The notes under the pieces were generated by a model. The model ran no database searches. It was not told the origin of the DNA and was given only the letters and a program-made list of their open reading frames with translations. A stretch of DNA of 45,853 nt from positions 1 to 45,853 of the forward strand of contig CAAEOT010000015.1 in NCBI GenBank assembly GCA_900757655.1. Direction: 5' to 3'. The stretch is from an uncultured Oscillospiraceae bacterium (lineage in GTDB: Bacteria > Bacillota > Clostridia > Oscillospirales > Oscillospiraceae). The translations under genes and the position numbers were made by a program. Positions 6,475-14,740 of this stretch are shown here, piece after piece. The first letter of the stretch is position 1. Every line of letters begins with the position of its first letter.

Positions 6475-7842
6475 TTATTTGCCCACGCAAAAGCGCGCGA
6501 AGATGCGGTTCGTAATGTCCTCGCGGATGGAGGCACCCGTCAGCTCACCGATGGCGGCCATGGCTTCCTCGGCCTCCGTGAGCACAGCGTCGGGCGTCAC
6601 GCCCAGCAGCATCGCCTCGCGCGCGGCGCGCAGTGATTCCAGCGCGCGGCCGATGGCCTCGGCGTGGCGGGCGTTCGTTAGGATCTCGCCGGCCGGTGCG
6701 TCCGGGGCGGGGAAGTGCTCCGCCACTGCCTGCTCGAGCGCTTCGAGCCCCGTGCGTTCTTTTGCCGAGAGCACGCATACGGTATCGAACGATGCTGCCA
6801 GCGCGTCCGGATGCACGGCGGCGGGCAAGTCGGCTTTGTTGAGCACTGCGATGCGCACGGAGGCTCTCTGCGCGGCGGCGATGACCTGTCGGTCGTCATC
6901 ACCCAGCGGGCGCGCCGCGTCAAACACCGCAATGGCAAGCGCTGCGTCCGCCGCCGCGTCCAGCGCCCGGTGTACGCCGATGGCCTCCACGGGATCGGAT
7001 GTTCCGCGCAGCCCGGCGGTGTCGGTCAGGCGCAGAAGTACGCCGCCGAGCGTAACGCGCGCGTCAATCGTGTCGCGGGTCGTGCCGGGTACGTCCGTCA
7101 CGATGGCGCGCTCATAGCCGAGCAGGGCGTTGAGCAGGGAGGATTTGCCCGCGTTCGGGCGGCCAAGGATCACGGCCGGCACGCCGCCGTGGAGCACATT
7201 CGCCCGGGAAAACGTGTCCAGCAGGCGCTGGAGCTGGTTGATGCAGCCGGTCAGCGTGGCCTCGTAGGCGCTGAGCTGAAAGTCCGGGATGTCCTCATCC
7301 GGGTAGTCGATCACGGCGTGATAGTGGCTGGCGATGTCCTGCAGTGTATCGTATACGCTCTGCGCGCGCCGCAGCACTGCGCCGCCGAGCTGCCCGGCGG
7401 CATTTTTCGCGTCCAGCGCGGTCTCGGCGTGGATGAGATCGATGACGGCCTCCGCCTGTGTGAGATCCATGCGGCCGTTGAGGAAGGCACGCTTCGTGAA
7501 TTCGCCCGCCAGCGCCTGCCGTGCCCCGGCGGCGAACAGCGCCTGCAGCCCGGCGCGCAGCACGGCCGGGGAGCCGTGGCACTGCAGCTCGGCCGTGTCC
7601 TCGCCGGTGTAGCTGTGCGGCCCGCGGCTGACGGTGCACAGGCAGAGGTCAAGCGTCTGGCCGTCCGTGTCGCAGAAGGTGCCGTAGACGAGCTTGCGGT
7701 CCGGCGCCTCGGACATGGGGCGGCCGTTTGCCGGGCGGAACACGCGGTCGATGACGGCGAGCGTCCCGTCGCCGGACAGGCGCAGGATGCCGATCGCGGA
7801 CAGAACGTTGCCGGTCGCTACGGCGGCGATCGTATCAGACAT
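6475..7842 (-). CDS. mnmE: tRNA uridine-5-carboxymethylaminomethyl modification GTPase MnmE
   Basis: 455 aa, normal length. With MnmG it installs the (carboxymethyl)aminomethyl group at C5 of wobble U34 in tRNAs reading NNA/NNG codons. Domains are an N-terminal formyl-THF binding domain (MSDTIAAVATGNVLSAIGILRLSG), a helical middle, and an embedded G domain with GRPNAGKSSLLNALLG (P-loop, about residue 224), DVPGTTRD, DTAGL and NKAD. The C-terminus ends in CVGK, the hallmark catalytic C-x-G-K. Its partner mnmG is not in the window. It follows an SLH gene on the same strand, separated by a hairpin. Confidence 0.97.
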   Translation of the reverse strand: MSDTIAAVATGNVLSAIGILRLSGDGTLAVIDRVFRPANGRPMSEAPDRKLVYGTFCDTDGQTLDLCLCTVSRGPHSYTGEDTAELQCHGSPAVLRAGLQALFAAGARQALAGEFTKRAFLNGRMDLTQAEAVIDLIHAETALDAKNAAGQLGGAVLRRAQSVYDTLQDIASHYHAVIDYPDEDIPDFQLSAYEATLTGCINQLQRLLDTFSRANVLHGGVPAVILGRPNAGKSSLLNALLGYERAIVTDVPGTTRDTIDARVTLGGVLLRLTDTAGLRGTSDPVEAIGVHRALDAAADAALAIAVFDAARPLGDDDRQVIAAAQRASVRIAVLNKADLPAAVHPDALAASFDTVCVLSAKERTGLEALEQAVAEHFPAPDAPAGEILTNARHAEAIGRALESLRAAREAMLLGVTPDAVLTEAEEAMAAIGELTGASIREDITNRIFARFCVGK

Positions 7843-7862
7843 GAGAAAAACTCCTTTGTGCA

Positions 7863-7891
7863 GATCGGCGGAGCCGCTGGCTCCGCCGATC
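7863..7891. terminator. GC-rich hairpin between SLH gene and mnmE
   Basis: Perfect 13-bp stem GATCGGCGGAGCC / GGCTCCGCCGATC with a 3-nt loop. On the minus strand, where the flanking genes are transcribed, no T-run follows, so termination would be inefficient; a T-run exists only on plus. Confidence 0.5.
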
Positions 7892-7907
7892 GTGTCTTTT
7901 TCAAAAG

Positions 7908-8957
7908 TTACGTTTCCGCGCGCAGGAATGCCTCCCGCAGCTGCGTGAAAACGGTGGCGGCCTGTGCGCGCGTGGCAAGGCCGAGCGGGTTGAAATACCC
8001 CCGGTCGTCGCCGGAGATGATGCCGGTCATGCGCATGAGTTCCACTCCGTCAAGCGCCCAGCCGGAGACCGCGTCCATGTCCTTGAACATAACAGGATCA
8101 GCGATCGTTGGGAGCGTTTTTCCGGTGTTCTGCACATAGCGGGCGATGATGGAAGCCATCTGTTCGCGTGTGATCGGCGCGTCCGGATCGAAGCGCCCGT
8201 TTCCGGTGCCGCTGACGATGTCCTTCTGCGCGGCCCACGCGACAAACGGCGCATACCAGCTCCCGGGCACAACATCGGAGAAAGAGACGGCGGGATAGTC
8301 CGCCTCGTCGATCTGCGCGAGCTGGCCCAGCACCGTCACGAACATGGCGCGCGTTAGCACATCGTCGGGCGCGAAGCGCCGGTCGCCGACGCCGCTCATG
8401 AGTCCGTTGACGGCGGCATATTCCACGTAGTCGGCATACCATGCATCCGCAGGCACATCCACAAAGCGGGTGACGGAAGCGCCCGCCGACAAAAGCAGCG
8501 AAACGGTCTGCGTGCAGGTGATCGTGGCCTGCAGATCCTCACAGGCAATATAGCGGTGTGCCGTGTGCAGCATGCCGGAGACGGCCTCCGCGCCGACGGT
8601 CGCGTCGACGAGCGCACCGGCGGAAATGGTCACGCCGGCGTCCCCGCTCAATACGGTGAAGCAATCGCCGGTCTTGAGCGCGACCGTGTTGCCGGTATAG
8701 AGCGTGCAGATGCGGCTCCTGGCGGCAGCGCTGTGCAGCGCGTTATCATGTGTCTGCAGGGCTTTGTCCAGCGCGGCCTGCGCGGTGGAGCGCGCCGTGG
8801 CCTCGGCATGACTCAGTACGGCAGACGACCAGCTGTCGACATAGCTGCGCGACAGCAGCGGATCCTGCCGGCTGCCGGCATCGGCCGCCAGAGCGGGCAC
8901 CGGACTGCCGAGCAGCACCAGTGTCAGCAGAAACGAGATCAGTCGCTTGATTTTCAA
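7908..8957 (-). CDS. Secreted protein with three SLH domains
   Basis: 349 aa. A classical signal peptide (MKIKRLISFLLTLVLLGSP..ALA, cleavage near residue 25) precedes a 135-residue N-terminal region of unknown function, rich in Ala and Thr. Three S-layer-homology repeats follow (about 163-220, 223-283, 285-345), recognisable by FVDVPADAWYADYVEYAA, FSDVVPGSWYAPFVAWAA and the ITRxxM blocks. SLH triplets bind pyruvylated secondary wall polymer, anchoring the protein to the cell surface. The unknown N-terminal part carries the function, which I cannot name. The gene lies 24 bp downstream of rex and is probably co-transcribed with it. Confidence 0.88.
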   Translation of the reverse strand: MKIKRLISFLLTLVLLGSPVPALAADAGSRQDPLLSRSYVDSWSSAVLSHAEATARSTAQAALDKALQTHDNALHSAAARSRICTLYTGNTVALKTGDCFTVLSGDAGVTISAGALVDATVGAEAVSGMLHTAHRYIACEDLQATITCTQTVSLLLSAGASVTRFVDVPADAWYADYVEYAAVNGLMSGVGDRRFAPDDVLTRAMFVTVLGQLAQIDEADYPAVSFSDVVPGSWYAPFVAWAAQKDIVSGTGNGRFDPDAPITREQMASIIARYVQNTGKTLPTIADPVMFKDMDAVSGWALDGVELMRMTGIISGDDRGYFNPLGLATRAQAATVFTQLREAFLRAET

Positions 8958-8981
8958 GGGGCGGACCTCCTTTGCGGCGTG

Positions 8982-9653
8982 TCAGGCCTTCTTGGCCTTT
9001 GCAGCGCGGGCCTCAGCCTCGTCCTGGCTTTCGGCAATGTAATAGCCGAGGGCCAGCAGACTGTCCGAGAAGTGGATGTTTTCGATGATCGGATCGGCGT
9101 CCTTGACCTGCAGCTCGGTATTCGTGAAGTTCCAGATGGCCTTCACACCGACGGAGCAGATCTCATTGGCGACGTCGTTGGCCATGGCCTTCGGCACGCA
9201 GAGAACGGCGACGTCCGGCTGGATGTCGGCAAGAATGTCGTCGAGCGTGGAGAAGTCGTGCACCACGATACCGTGCATTTCCTTGCCGATGAGGTCGGGG
9301 TTAATGTCGAATGCGGCCTTGAGCGTGAAGCCGTACTGCTCGAAGCAGAAGTTCTCCACCAGCGCGCGGCCGATATTGCCGACGCCGACCAGAACGGCCG
9401 AGTAGTTGCGGTTCATGCCCAGGATCTTGGCGACCTCGCCGCGCAGTGCCACGACGTTGTAGCCGTAACCCTGCTGGCCGAACTCACCAAAACAGCTGAA
9501 ATCCTGACGGATCTGCGAGGGGGTCAGACCCATCTGACGGCCCAGCTCGCCGGAAGAGATACGCTCGATCCCGGCAGCGTTCAGATCGTCAAGCTTCCGG
9601 AGATAGCGGGGCATTCTTCTGATGACATTGTTTGATACTTTGATACGTTTCAC
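8982..9653 (-). CDS. rex: Redox-sensing transcriptional repressor Rex
   Basis: 223 aa. An N-terminal winged helix (residues 1-80; IKVSNNVIRRMPRYLRKLDDL, LTPSQIRQDFSCFGEFG) precedes a Rossmann domain with GVGNIGRAL (about 90) for NAD(H), ending in a domain-swapped helix. Rex is released from DNA by NADH and typically represses fermentation genes (butyrate pathway, alcohol dehydrogenase, nqr/rnf) in Clostridia. The start ATG at 9653 has AGGAGG upstream. The promoter at 9747-9775 gives a leader of about 90 nt containing a TTGTTAA half-site (9689-9695) that resembles half of a Rex operator, so autoregulation is possible but unproven. Confidence 0.96.
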   Translation of the reverse strand: MKRIKVSNNVIRRMPRYLRKLDDLNAAGIERISSGELGRQMGLTPSQIRQDFSCFGEFGQQGYGYNVVALRGEVAKILGMNRNYSAVLVGVGNIGRALVENFCFEQYGFTLKAAFDINPDLIGKEMHGIVVHDFSTLDDILADIQPDVAVLCVPKAMANDVANEICSVGVKAIWNFTNTELQVKDADPIIENIHFSDSLLALGYYIAESQDEAEARAAKAKKA

Positions 9654-9746
9654 GAGTCATTATCCTCCTGATGGTAAGAGACACCACATTGTTAAGAAAT
9701 ACATCTGCTTGTTACGAAAATGGCAAGGCACAAACAAACAGTATAA

Positions 9747-9775
9747 ATTATATCACACGTTTTCGCATATTTCAA
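9747..9775 (-). promoter_or_regulatory. Sigma-A promoter of rex
   Basis: Minus-strand -35 TTGAAA (9770-9775), 17-bp spacer, -10 TATAAT (9747-9752). It probably also serves the SLH gene and mnmE downstream. Confidence 0.8.
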
Positions 9776-9852
9776 GTAAATGGTTGCCAGGGATGTTCAA
9801 AAATTGAGGTTTTTTGGTGCTGTTTTATAGCAAATCATTGAAAAATGGCGTG

Positions 9853-9884
9853 AAAAAGCCCGGCAGGCGTTCGCCTGTCGGGCC
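9853..9884 (-). terminator. Terminator of the trmB-to-anti-sigma operon
   Basis: Stem GCCCGACAGGC / GCCTGCCGGGC on the minus strand followed by TTTTT, 16 bp past the anti-sigma stop codon. Confidence 0.8.
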
Positions 9885-9900
9885 AAAAGCTCCAATGTGT

Positions 9901-10782
9901 TCAGTTTGCCGGCAGACCTGTCAGCCGGCAAAACTCGGCAGCGGCGCCGGGCACGCGGTAGGACTGCGCATCCGCGCTGCTGGAGAAGATCACGTCTTTT
10001 CCGTCGCGCCAGACGGTCACGCGCGTGGTCGTGCCGTCGGCGTTGGTCTCTTCCAGCACGCACAGCGGCGTCTGCCCGGTGTCGACCGGTTGCGCTGGGT
10101 GCGTGCGCACCAGAAGCGCGGACAACTCTTCGATGGTCTTCCGGTCGGAGATGTGCAGCACTGTACTGTCGGCGCTGTCTTCCGCCGGAACGGAGAAGAG
10201 CAGACTGCTAACGCTGTCGTCAAGCACCGATTCGCTTTCCGCGGCGGGGAGGGCATCCTGCTTTTGGTTTCCCTTTGCCTCGTCATTGATGGACGGAGAG
10301 GCGGTCGCGGTCGGTATCCGGCTGCTGTCGAGCGCGGTGCCGGCGCTGCTCGACGGGTTTCTGCGCGGTGTGAACCAGAGCGTTGCGCCGAGGATGAACG
10401 CGAGACACGCCGCCATCACTGAGATTGGCAGCAGGGGAGATGTGCGGCCGGAGACCGGGTGCTTTCGTGCGGCCGGTTTGGCCGGCGCTTTCCGGGTGGA
10501 TGCGGGCTGCGTATGCCGCACCGGACGTGTCGGGGTGGCGGTGCGCGGCGCCATCGGTACAGGCTCCCGGCGCACCTGCTGCATGATGCGTGCGGCCAGG
10601 TCGGCGGGAGGCTCGGCGGCCGCGTCCCGCACGGCAGTCTGCAGGGACAGAAAGTCGTCATAAACATGCCGGCAGTCAGGGCAGGTGCGCAGATGTGCGC
10701 GCAGTGTCTGCACCTGCTCGGCCGGCAGCTCGCCGTCGAGCATCTGACTGATCTGCTGCTGGTAACGCATGCAGCTGCTCAT
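9901..10782 (-). CDS. Membrane anti-sigma factor with zinc-finger (zf-HC2/ZAS) domain
   Basis: 293 aa. The cytoplasmic N-terminus holds the ZAS motif H30-x3-C34-x2-C37 (HLRTCPDC), the domain that wraps ECF sigma factors. A Pro/Arg-rich linker (70-115), one transmembrane helix (about 116-137, ISVMAACLAFILGATLWF) and an extracytoplasmic sensor part (140-293) of unknown fold follow. It overlaps the sigma gene by 4 bp (ATGA), the usual coupled sigma/anti-sigma pair. The outer domain ends with a segment containing TVWRDGKDVIFSSSADAQSY. The signal it senses is unknown. Confidence 0.88.
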   Translation of the reverse strand: MSSCMRYQQQISQMLDGELPAEQVQTLRAHLRTCPDCRHVYDDFLSLQTAVRDAAAEPPADLAARIMQQVRREPVPMAPRTATPTRPVRHTQPASTRKAPAKPAARKHPVSGRTSPLLPISVMAACLAFILGATLWFTPRRNPSSSAGTALDSSRIPTATASPSINDEAKGNQKQDALPAAESESVLDDSVSSLLFSVPAEDSADSTVLHISDRKTIEELSALLVRTHPAQPVDTGQTPLCVLEETNADGTTTRVTVWRDGKDVIFSSSADAQSYRVPGAAAEFCRLTGLPAN

Positions 10783-11402
10783 TCGTCTGCACCTCCCTTC
10801 GTCTGCTTTGACGCATACTGGTCGGGAAGGTTCCCGTCGGCGAGCAGAAAATCACAAAGCTTTCTCCGCGCGCGGAACAGGCGCGATTTTACTGTGCCGG
10901 CCTCGAGATGCAGCACCTTGCCGATCTCGGCATAGGACAGGCCGTTGAGCTCGCGCAGGATGAGGATCTTGCGTGCGTCGTTCGGCAGACTGTCGAGCCC
11001 GCGCGCGACGGCGCGGCGCATCTCGCTGCGCGTCAGCTGCTGCTCGGGACTCGTACGCTCGTCGGCGGGGAGGTCGAACTGCGGCTGCTCGTCGTCGTCC
11101 TCGGAGGTGGTGAGCGACACGGTCGGGTGCCGCCGGCGGCTGCGCAGGAAGTCGATGCACACGTTCGTCGTCAGCCGGTAGAGCCAGACGGAAAACTTGC
11201 TCTCGCCGCGGAAAGTGCCCAGCGCCCGGTAGGCGCGCAGGAACACCTCCTGCGTCATGTCGGCGGCATCCTCCTCGCTGCCGACGGTGCGCAGGGCGAG
11301 GTTATACACTTGTTTCTGGTAGGCGACGACCAGCGCCTCGAAGGCGTTGGCGTCTCCGGCGCACACCTGAGCGATGATGCGCCGTTCCTCGTCCCGGTCC
11401 AT
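10779..11402 (-). CDS. ECF-family RNA polymerase sigma factor
   Basis: 207 aa. Region 2 (about 20-90; FEALVVAYQKQVYNLALRTVG, DMTQEVFLRAYRAL, FSVWLYRLTTNVCIDFLRSRRR) and region 4 (about 130-190; LPNDARKILILRELNGLSYAEIGKVL, GTVKSRLFRARRKL) are both clear. An acidic linker lies between them. It resembles the SigW/RpoE-type ECF groups. It is translationally coupled to the anti-sigma gene downstream and starts 21 bp after dusB, so basal expression comes from the trmB-xth-dusB transcript. An own promoter with the typical ECF AAC -35 was not recognised. Confidence 0.94.
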   Translation of the reverse strand: MDRDEERRIIAQVCAGDANAFEALVVAYQKQVYNLALRTVGSEEDAADMTQEVFLRAYRALGTFRGESKFSVWLYRLTTNVCIDFLRSRRRHPTVSLTTSEDDDEQPQFDLPADERTSPEQQLTRSEMRRAVARGLDSLPNDARKILILRELNGLSYAEIGKVLHLEAGTVKSRLFRARRKLCDFLLADGNLPDQYASKQTKGGADE

Positions 11403-11423
11403 GGTTTCCTTGCCTTTCTGCGG

Positions 11424-12398
11424 TCAGTCCCGCAAGTCACGCTGGACGGCGCGCGTGATGCGCCGCAGGTCGTCGAGTGTCTCCACATGCACGACCTCCT
11501 GCTTGTAGACATTGGCGTGTGGTACGCCGCGCAGATACCAACAAAACTGGCTGCGCGCCTCGAGACATGCCAGCCGCTCGCCCTTGATCTTGGCGGCAAA
11601 TTCGATCTGATGCAGCGCCGCCTCGATCCGTTCGCGCAGCGGCGGCAGGGGCGGTTCCGGCTCGCCCGCGATGGCGGCATTGCCGCGCGCGAACAGCCAC
11701 GGATCGCCGAAGCTGCCGCGGCCGATCATGGCGAGATCGGCGCCGGTATAGCGCAGGATGTGCGCTGCGTCCGCGCCGGAAAAAATGTCGCCGTTGGCGA
11801 TGACGGGGATGGTCACGGCGCGCTTGACGTCGCGGATGATGTCCCAATCGGCGCGGCCGGCATACATCTGCACGCGCGTGCGCCCGTGCACGGCGATGGC
11901 TGCTGCACCCGCCTGCTGGCACATCTGCGCGAAGGCCACGGCGTTGACGTTTCCACCGTCCCAGCCCTTGCGGAATTTTACGGTCACGGGCACGTCCACG
12001 GCCTTGACGACTGCTTCAATGACGCGTCCGGCAAGCTCGGGGTCGCGCATGAGTGCCGAACCGTCGCCGCTGCGGATGACCTTGCCCACCGGGCAGCCCA
12101 TGTTGATGTCCAGAATGTCCGCGCCGGAGTATGCCAGCGCCATGGGCGCGGCCTCGGCCATGACTTCCGGCTCGTGACCGAAGATCTGCACGGCGGCCGG
12201 ATGTTCGTCCGGCGGCGACCAGAGCAGCTGCTTCGTTTTTTCATCGTGATAGACCAGCGCCTTGGCGCTCACCATTTCCGTGCAGGTGAGGGCAGCGCCC
12301 TGTGCGCGGCACAGCGCGCGAAATGGCGCGTCGGTCACGCCCGCCATGGGCGCGAGCGTGAGCGGGCCGCGGATCTCGACATTACCGATCTTCACCAT
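11424..12398 (-). CDS. dusB: tRNA-dihydrouridine synthase (DusB type)
   Basis: 324 aa. FMN-dependent TIM barrel reducing specific uridines in the tRNA D-loop with NADPH. Motifs are LAPMAGVTDAPFR at the N-terminus, the catalytic Cys in DINMGCPVGKV, KFRKGWD, the H-G-R-T motif (AVHGRTRVQMY) and the FMN-phosphate loop IANGDI...GRGSFGDPW. The start at 12398 (MVKIGNVEIRG) overlaps the xth stop by 7 bp; the frame is open upstream but that part is an out-of-frame shadow of xth. It is part of the operon trmB-xth-dusB-sigma-anti-sigma. Confidence 0.95.
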   Translation of the reverse strand: MVKIGNVEIRGPLTLAPMAGVTDAPFRALCRAQGAALTCTEMVSAKALVYHDEKTKQLLWSPPDEHPAAVQIFGHEPEVMAEAAPMALAYSGADILDINMGCPVGKVIRSGDGSALMRDPELAGRVIEAVVKAVDVPVTVKFRKGWDGGNVNAVAFAQMCQQAGAAAIAVHGRTRVQMYAGRADWDIIRDVKRAVTIPVIANGDIFSGADAAHILRYTGADLAMIGRGSFGDPWLFARGNAAIAGEPEPPLPPLRERIEAALHQIEFAAKIKGERLACLEARSQFCWYLRGVPHANVYKQEVVHVETLDDLRRITRAVQRDLRD

Positions 12399-13147
12399 GT
12401 GATCTCGAGCTCCACGGGGCAGTGGTCGCTGCCGTAAATGTCGGAAAGGATGCTGGCTGTCTCGATCTTTTCTGCCGCGCGGTCCGAGCACAGAAAGTAG
12501 TCGATGCGCCAGCCGGCGTTGTTCTCCCGCGCGTGGAAGCGGTAGCTCCACCACGAGTAGGCGTCCGTCTCGTCCGGGTGCAGGGCACGGAACGTGTCCG
12601 TGAAGCCGGCATGCAGCAGCTCCTGGAACTTTGCGCGCTCCTCGGGGCTGAAGCCGGGGTTGCCGACGTTGCGCTTCGGGTTTTTCAGATCGATCTCCGT
12701 TGCGGCGACGTTCATGTCCCCGCAGATGACGACTGGCTTGTGCCGGTCGAGCGAGCAGACGAACTCGCGGAACGCATCGTCCCAGTGCATCCGGTATTCC
12801 AGCCGGCGCAGGCCGTCCTGGGCGTTCGGCGTGTAGACGCACACGAGGTAGAATTCCGGGTATTCGGCCGTGATCACCCGGCCCTCGAGATCGTGCTGCG
12901 GCAGGCCGAGGTTATACTGCACGTCGAGCGGCTCGGCCTTCGTAAAGACGGCGGTGCCGGAGTAGCCCTTTTTCTCGGCGCTGCACCAGTACTGGTGGTA
13001 GCCCGGCAGGTCAAGCGTGATCTGCCCGGGCTGGAGCTTTGTCTCCTGCAGGCAGAAAATGTCCGCATCCAGCGCACGGAACGTGTCCGCAAAGCCTTTG
13101 GTCACACAGGCGCGCAGCCCGTTGACGTTCCAGGATACAAGTCGCAT
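12392..13147 (-). CDS. xth: Exodeoxyribonuclease III (AP endonuclease)
   Basis: 251 aa, the typical ExoA/XthA length. Endonuclease/exonuclease/phosphatase fold with the catalytic residues visible: N in SWNVNGLRA, E in CLQETKL, Y and R in VYTPNAQ...RLEYR, D and N in ICGDMNV, and the C-terminal SDHCP. It repairs abasic sites and 3' blocks in DNA. The gene overlaps trmB upstream by 46 bp and dusB downstream by 7 bp, so the three are tightly coupled. Confidence 0.95.
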   Translation of the reverse strand: MRLVSWNVNGLRACVTKGFADTFRALDADIFCLQETKLQPGQITLDLPGYHQYWCSAEKKGYSGTAVFTKAEPLDVQYNLGLPQHDLEGRVITAEYPEFYLVCVYTPNAQDGLRRLEYRMHWDDAFREFVCSLDRHKPVVICGDMNVAATEIDLKNPKRNVGNPGFSPEERAKFQELLHAGFTDTFRALHPDETDAYSWWSYRFHARENNAGWRIDYFLCSDRAAEKIETASILSDIYGSDHCPVELEITW

Positions 13148-13791
13148 TTCGTGTCCTCCGTTTTCACCGCCACGCAGCGGTTGATCGTGATGCCCTGATC
13201 GTAAAATTTCGCCTCATAGTCGGTCATGACGCCAACGGGGCCGTTGGCGTGCAGGTCGTGCGTGACCTCGCGCAGCTCCCAGCCCTCCTGCTCGAACTGC
13301 TCGAGCGAGAAAGCGAACAGCGGGTCGTTGTCGGTCTTGAACCAGATCTCGCCGTCGAGCGGCAGCACGTTTGCGTACAGCGCCAGAAAGCCGGCATAGG
13401 TCAGGCGGCGCTTGTGCTGGCGGGATTTTTTCCACGGGTCGGGGAAGTTGATGTAGATGCGTGAAACCTCGCCGGGGGCGAATATGTCGAGCAGGTTGAT
13501 AGCGTCCCTGTCAAGAAAACGCACGTTTTTAAGTCCACGCTCGGTCACACGCTCCATGCCGACGACCATGGCGTCCGGCACTTTTTCGATTGCGGCGAGG
13601 AAGATGTCCGGGCTTTGCGCTGCGGTGTCCGCCGTGAAGCGGCCCTTGCCGCAGCCGAGCTCCAGATGCAGCGCCTGATGGCCAGGGAAGTGCTCCAGCC
13701 AGTGACCGCGCAGCGCTTCGGGGTCGGTGATCAATGTAGCCGCGCAGCGCTCCATGCGCGGGACGAGGTTGGGCTTTTTTCGCATTCTCAT
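13102..13791 (-). CDS. trmB: tRNA (guanine-N7-)-methyltransferase TrmB
   Basis: 229 aa. SAM-dependent enzyme methylating G46 in the tRNA variable loop. The SAM motif LELGCGKGRF, a following E in AAIEK, and the TrmB signature INFPDPWKKSRQHKRRL, then T-D in FKTDNDPLF, are all present. The C-terminal about 16 residues extend into the start of xth in another frame (46-bp overlap), which is longer than most family members and may be non-conserved. It is the first gene of the minus-strand operon, with a promoter at 13835-13863. Confidence 0.95.
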   Translation of the reverse strand: MRMRKKPNLVPRMERCAATLITDPEALRGHWLEHFPGHQALHLELGCGKGRFTADTAAQSPDIFLAAIEKVPDAMVVGMERVTERGLKNVRFLDRDAINLLDIFAPGEVSRIYINFPDPWKKSRQHKRRLTYAGFLALYANVLPLDGEIWFKTDNDPLFAFSLEQFEQEGWELREVTHDLHANGPVGVMTDYEAKFYDQGITINRCVAVKTEDTKCDLYPGTSTGCAPV

Positions 13792-13834
13792 AAGTGGATA
13801 CTCCTGTCATAACGGATCATGATTTTGCGTTTAG

Positions 13835-13863
13835 AGCATACCACACACGCCCCAAAACTGCAA
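13835..13863 (-). promoter_or_regulatory. Promoter of the trmB operon
   Basis: Minus-strand -35 TTGCAG (13858-13863), 17-bp spacer, -10 TATGCT (13835-13840), about 45 bp before the trmB start. Confidence 0.6.
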
Positions 13864-13875
13864 CGTAGAAAACCG

Positions 13876-13904
13876 TTGCGCATTTCTAAAGAATGTGTTA
13901 AACT
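13876..13904 (+). promoter_or_regulatory. Predicted promoter of tRNA-Pro
   Basis: -35 TTGCGC (13876-13881), 17-bp spacer, -10 TAAACT (13899-13904), 30 bp before the mature tRNA 5' end. Confidence 0.5.
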
Positions 13905-13934
13905 TTATTTTACGCGAATTGTGAAATTTCATAT

Positions 13935-14010
13935 CCGGGTGTAGCGCAGTTGGTAGCGCGGGTGGTTTGGGACCATCAGGCCGCAGGTTCGAACCCTGTC
14001 ACTCGGACCA
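13935..14010 (+). tRNA. tRNA-Pro (anticodon TGG)
   Basis: A 76-nt cloverleaf can be drawn by hand. Acceptor CCGGGTG/CACTCGG has one G-T pair; D stem GCGC/GCGC; anticodon stem GGTGG/CCATC with loop TTTGGGA (anticodon TGG); T stem GCAGG/CCTGT with TTCGAAC loop. The 3' CCA is encoded. It is followed at once by a terminator. Foreign-looking DNA starts right after it. Confidence 0.96.
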
Positions 14011-14043
14011 CAGGTGAGTCCTTATAGGACTCACCTGTTTTTT
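14011..14043 (+). terminator. Terminator of tRNA-Pro
   Basis: Perfect 12-bp stem CAGGTGAGTCCT / AGGACTCACCTG with a 3-nt loop, then a run of six T. Confidence 0.9.
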
Positions 14044-14049
14044 ATTCTC

Positions 14050-14078
14050 TTGATTAGCTGTTAAAATTCGACTATACT
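14050..14078 (+). promoter_or_regulatory. Promoter of the AT-rich gene after tRNA-Pro
   Basis: -35 TTGATT (14050-14055), 17-bp spacer, -10 TATACT (14073-14078), about 30 bp before the ATG at 14114. Confidence 0.65.
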
Positions 14079-14113
14079 ATTAAAGAACGCAGAATTGATA
14101 GGGGTGTGCATTT

Positions 14114-14695
14114 ATGGATATCATCGTTACTGTTTTATCTGTTGTTTTTTCTGGTGTCGTCGCAACTGTGATTACGATTCTTTATCAAAAGTTTTCTGGT
14201 GAACAAACCGCAAAACGCAGAGTCTTTGAAACAGCAGTTTCTTACAGGTTTTTTATTTCCGAAGAAGAAAATGTTAAATCGCTTAACTCAATTGATGTAA
14301 TTTTTCACAAAAACCAGAAAGTTAGACAAGCTTGGAAGTCCTATATGGATGAAGCAGACAAACCTTCTTCAAATCCACAACAGCTTAATGATAGATACAT
14401 AAAATTACTTGAAGAGATGGCGCTTGCGTGCGGATATAAAGATATACGTTGGGATGATCTCAAGCGGTATTACTATCCAAATGGCCTTCTAAATCGAAAA
14501 AATGATGATGAAGTTTTGAAAAAGCTGCAAATTAAGGCAGCAGAAAAGACTGCGTCTGATGCGGTTGGCCAACAAAATACTCCGCAAAATGAACAGTTTG
14601 CTAACCAAATGATGCTTCAGCTATTGCCTAAGCTAATCGAAAATCCAGATAGTTTTAGCAAACTAATAGAATTCGCAGATAAAGCGAAAAAGTAA
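14114..14695 (+). CDS. Membrane-anchored hypothetical protein, DUF6680-like
   Basis: 193 aa. One N-terminal transmembrane helix (about 3-24) is followed by a cytoplasmic, charged helical domain. The stretch around residues 40-125, with SLNSIDVIFHKNQKVRQAWKS, LLEEMALACGY and YYPNGL, resembles the pattern of DUF6680 proteins as I remember it; this is not verified. A Gln/Asn-rich linker and a terminal helix follow. Base composition and codon use are markedly AT-rich compared with neighbours, and it sits between tRNA-Pro and an integrase remnant, so horizontal acquisition is likely. Function unknown; it has its own promoter and terminator. Confidence 0.75.
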   Translation: MDIIVTVLSVVFSGVVATVITILYQKFSGEQTAKRRVFETAVSYRFFISEEENVKSLNSIDVIFHKNQKVRQAWKSYMDEADKPSSNPQQLNDRYIKLLEEMALACGYKDIRWDDLKRYYYPNGLLNRKNDDEVLKKLQIKAAEKTASDAVGQQNTPQNEQFANQMMLQLLPKLIENPDSFSKLIEFADKAKK

Positions 14696-14698
14696 TTA

Positions 14699-14738
14699 CA
14701 AAACCGGCAAGTTTCCGTAGAAACTTGCCGGTTTTTAA
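14699..14738. terminator. Terminator of the DUF6680-like gene
   Basis: Stem AAACCGGCAAGTTTC / GAAACTTGCCGGTTT, loop CGTA, then T-run. The symmetric A/T flanks make it bidirectional. Confidence 0.9.
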
Positions 14739-14740
14739 TT

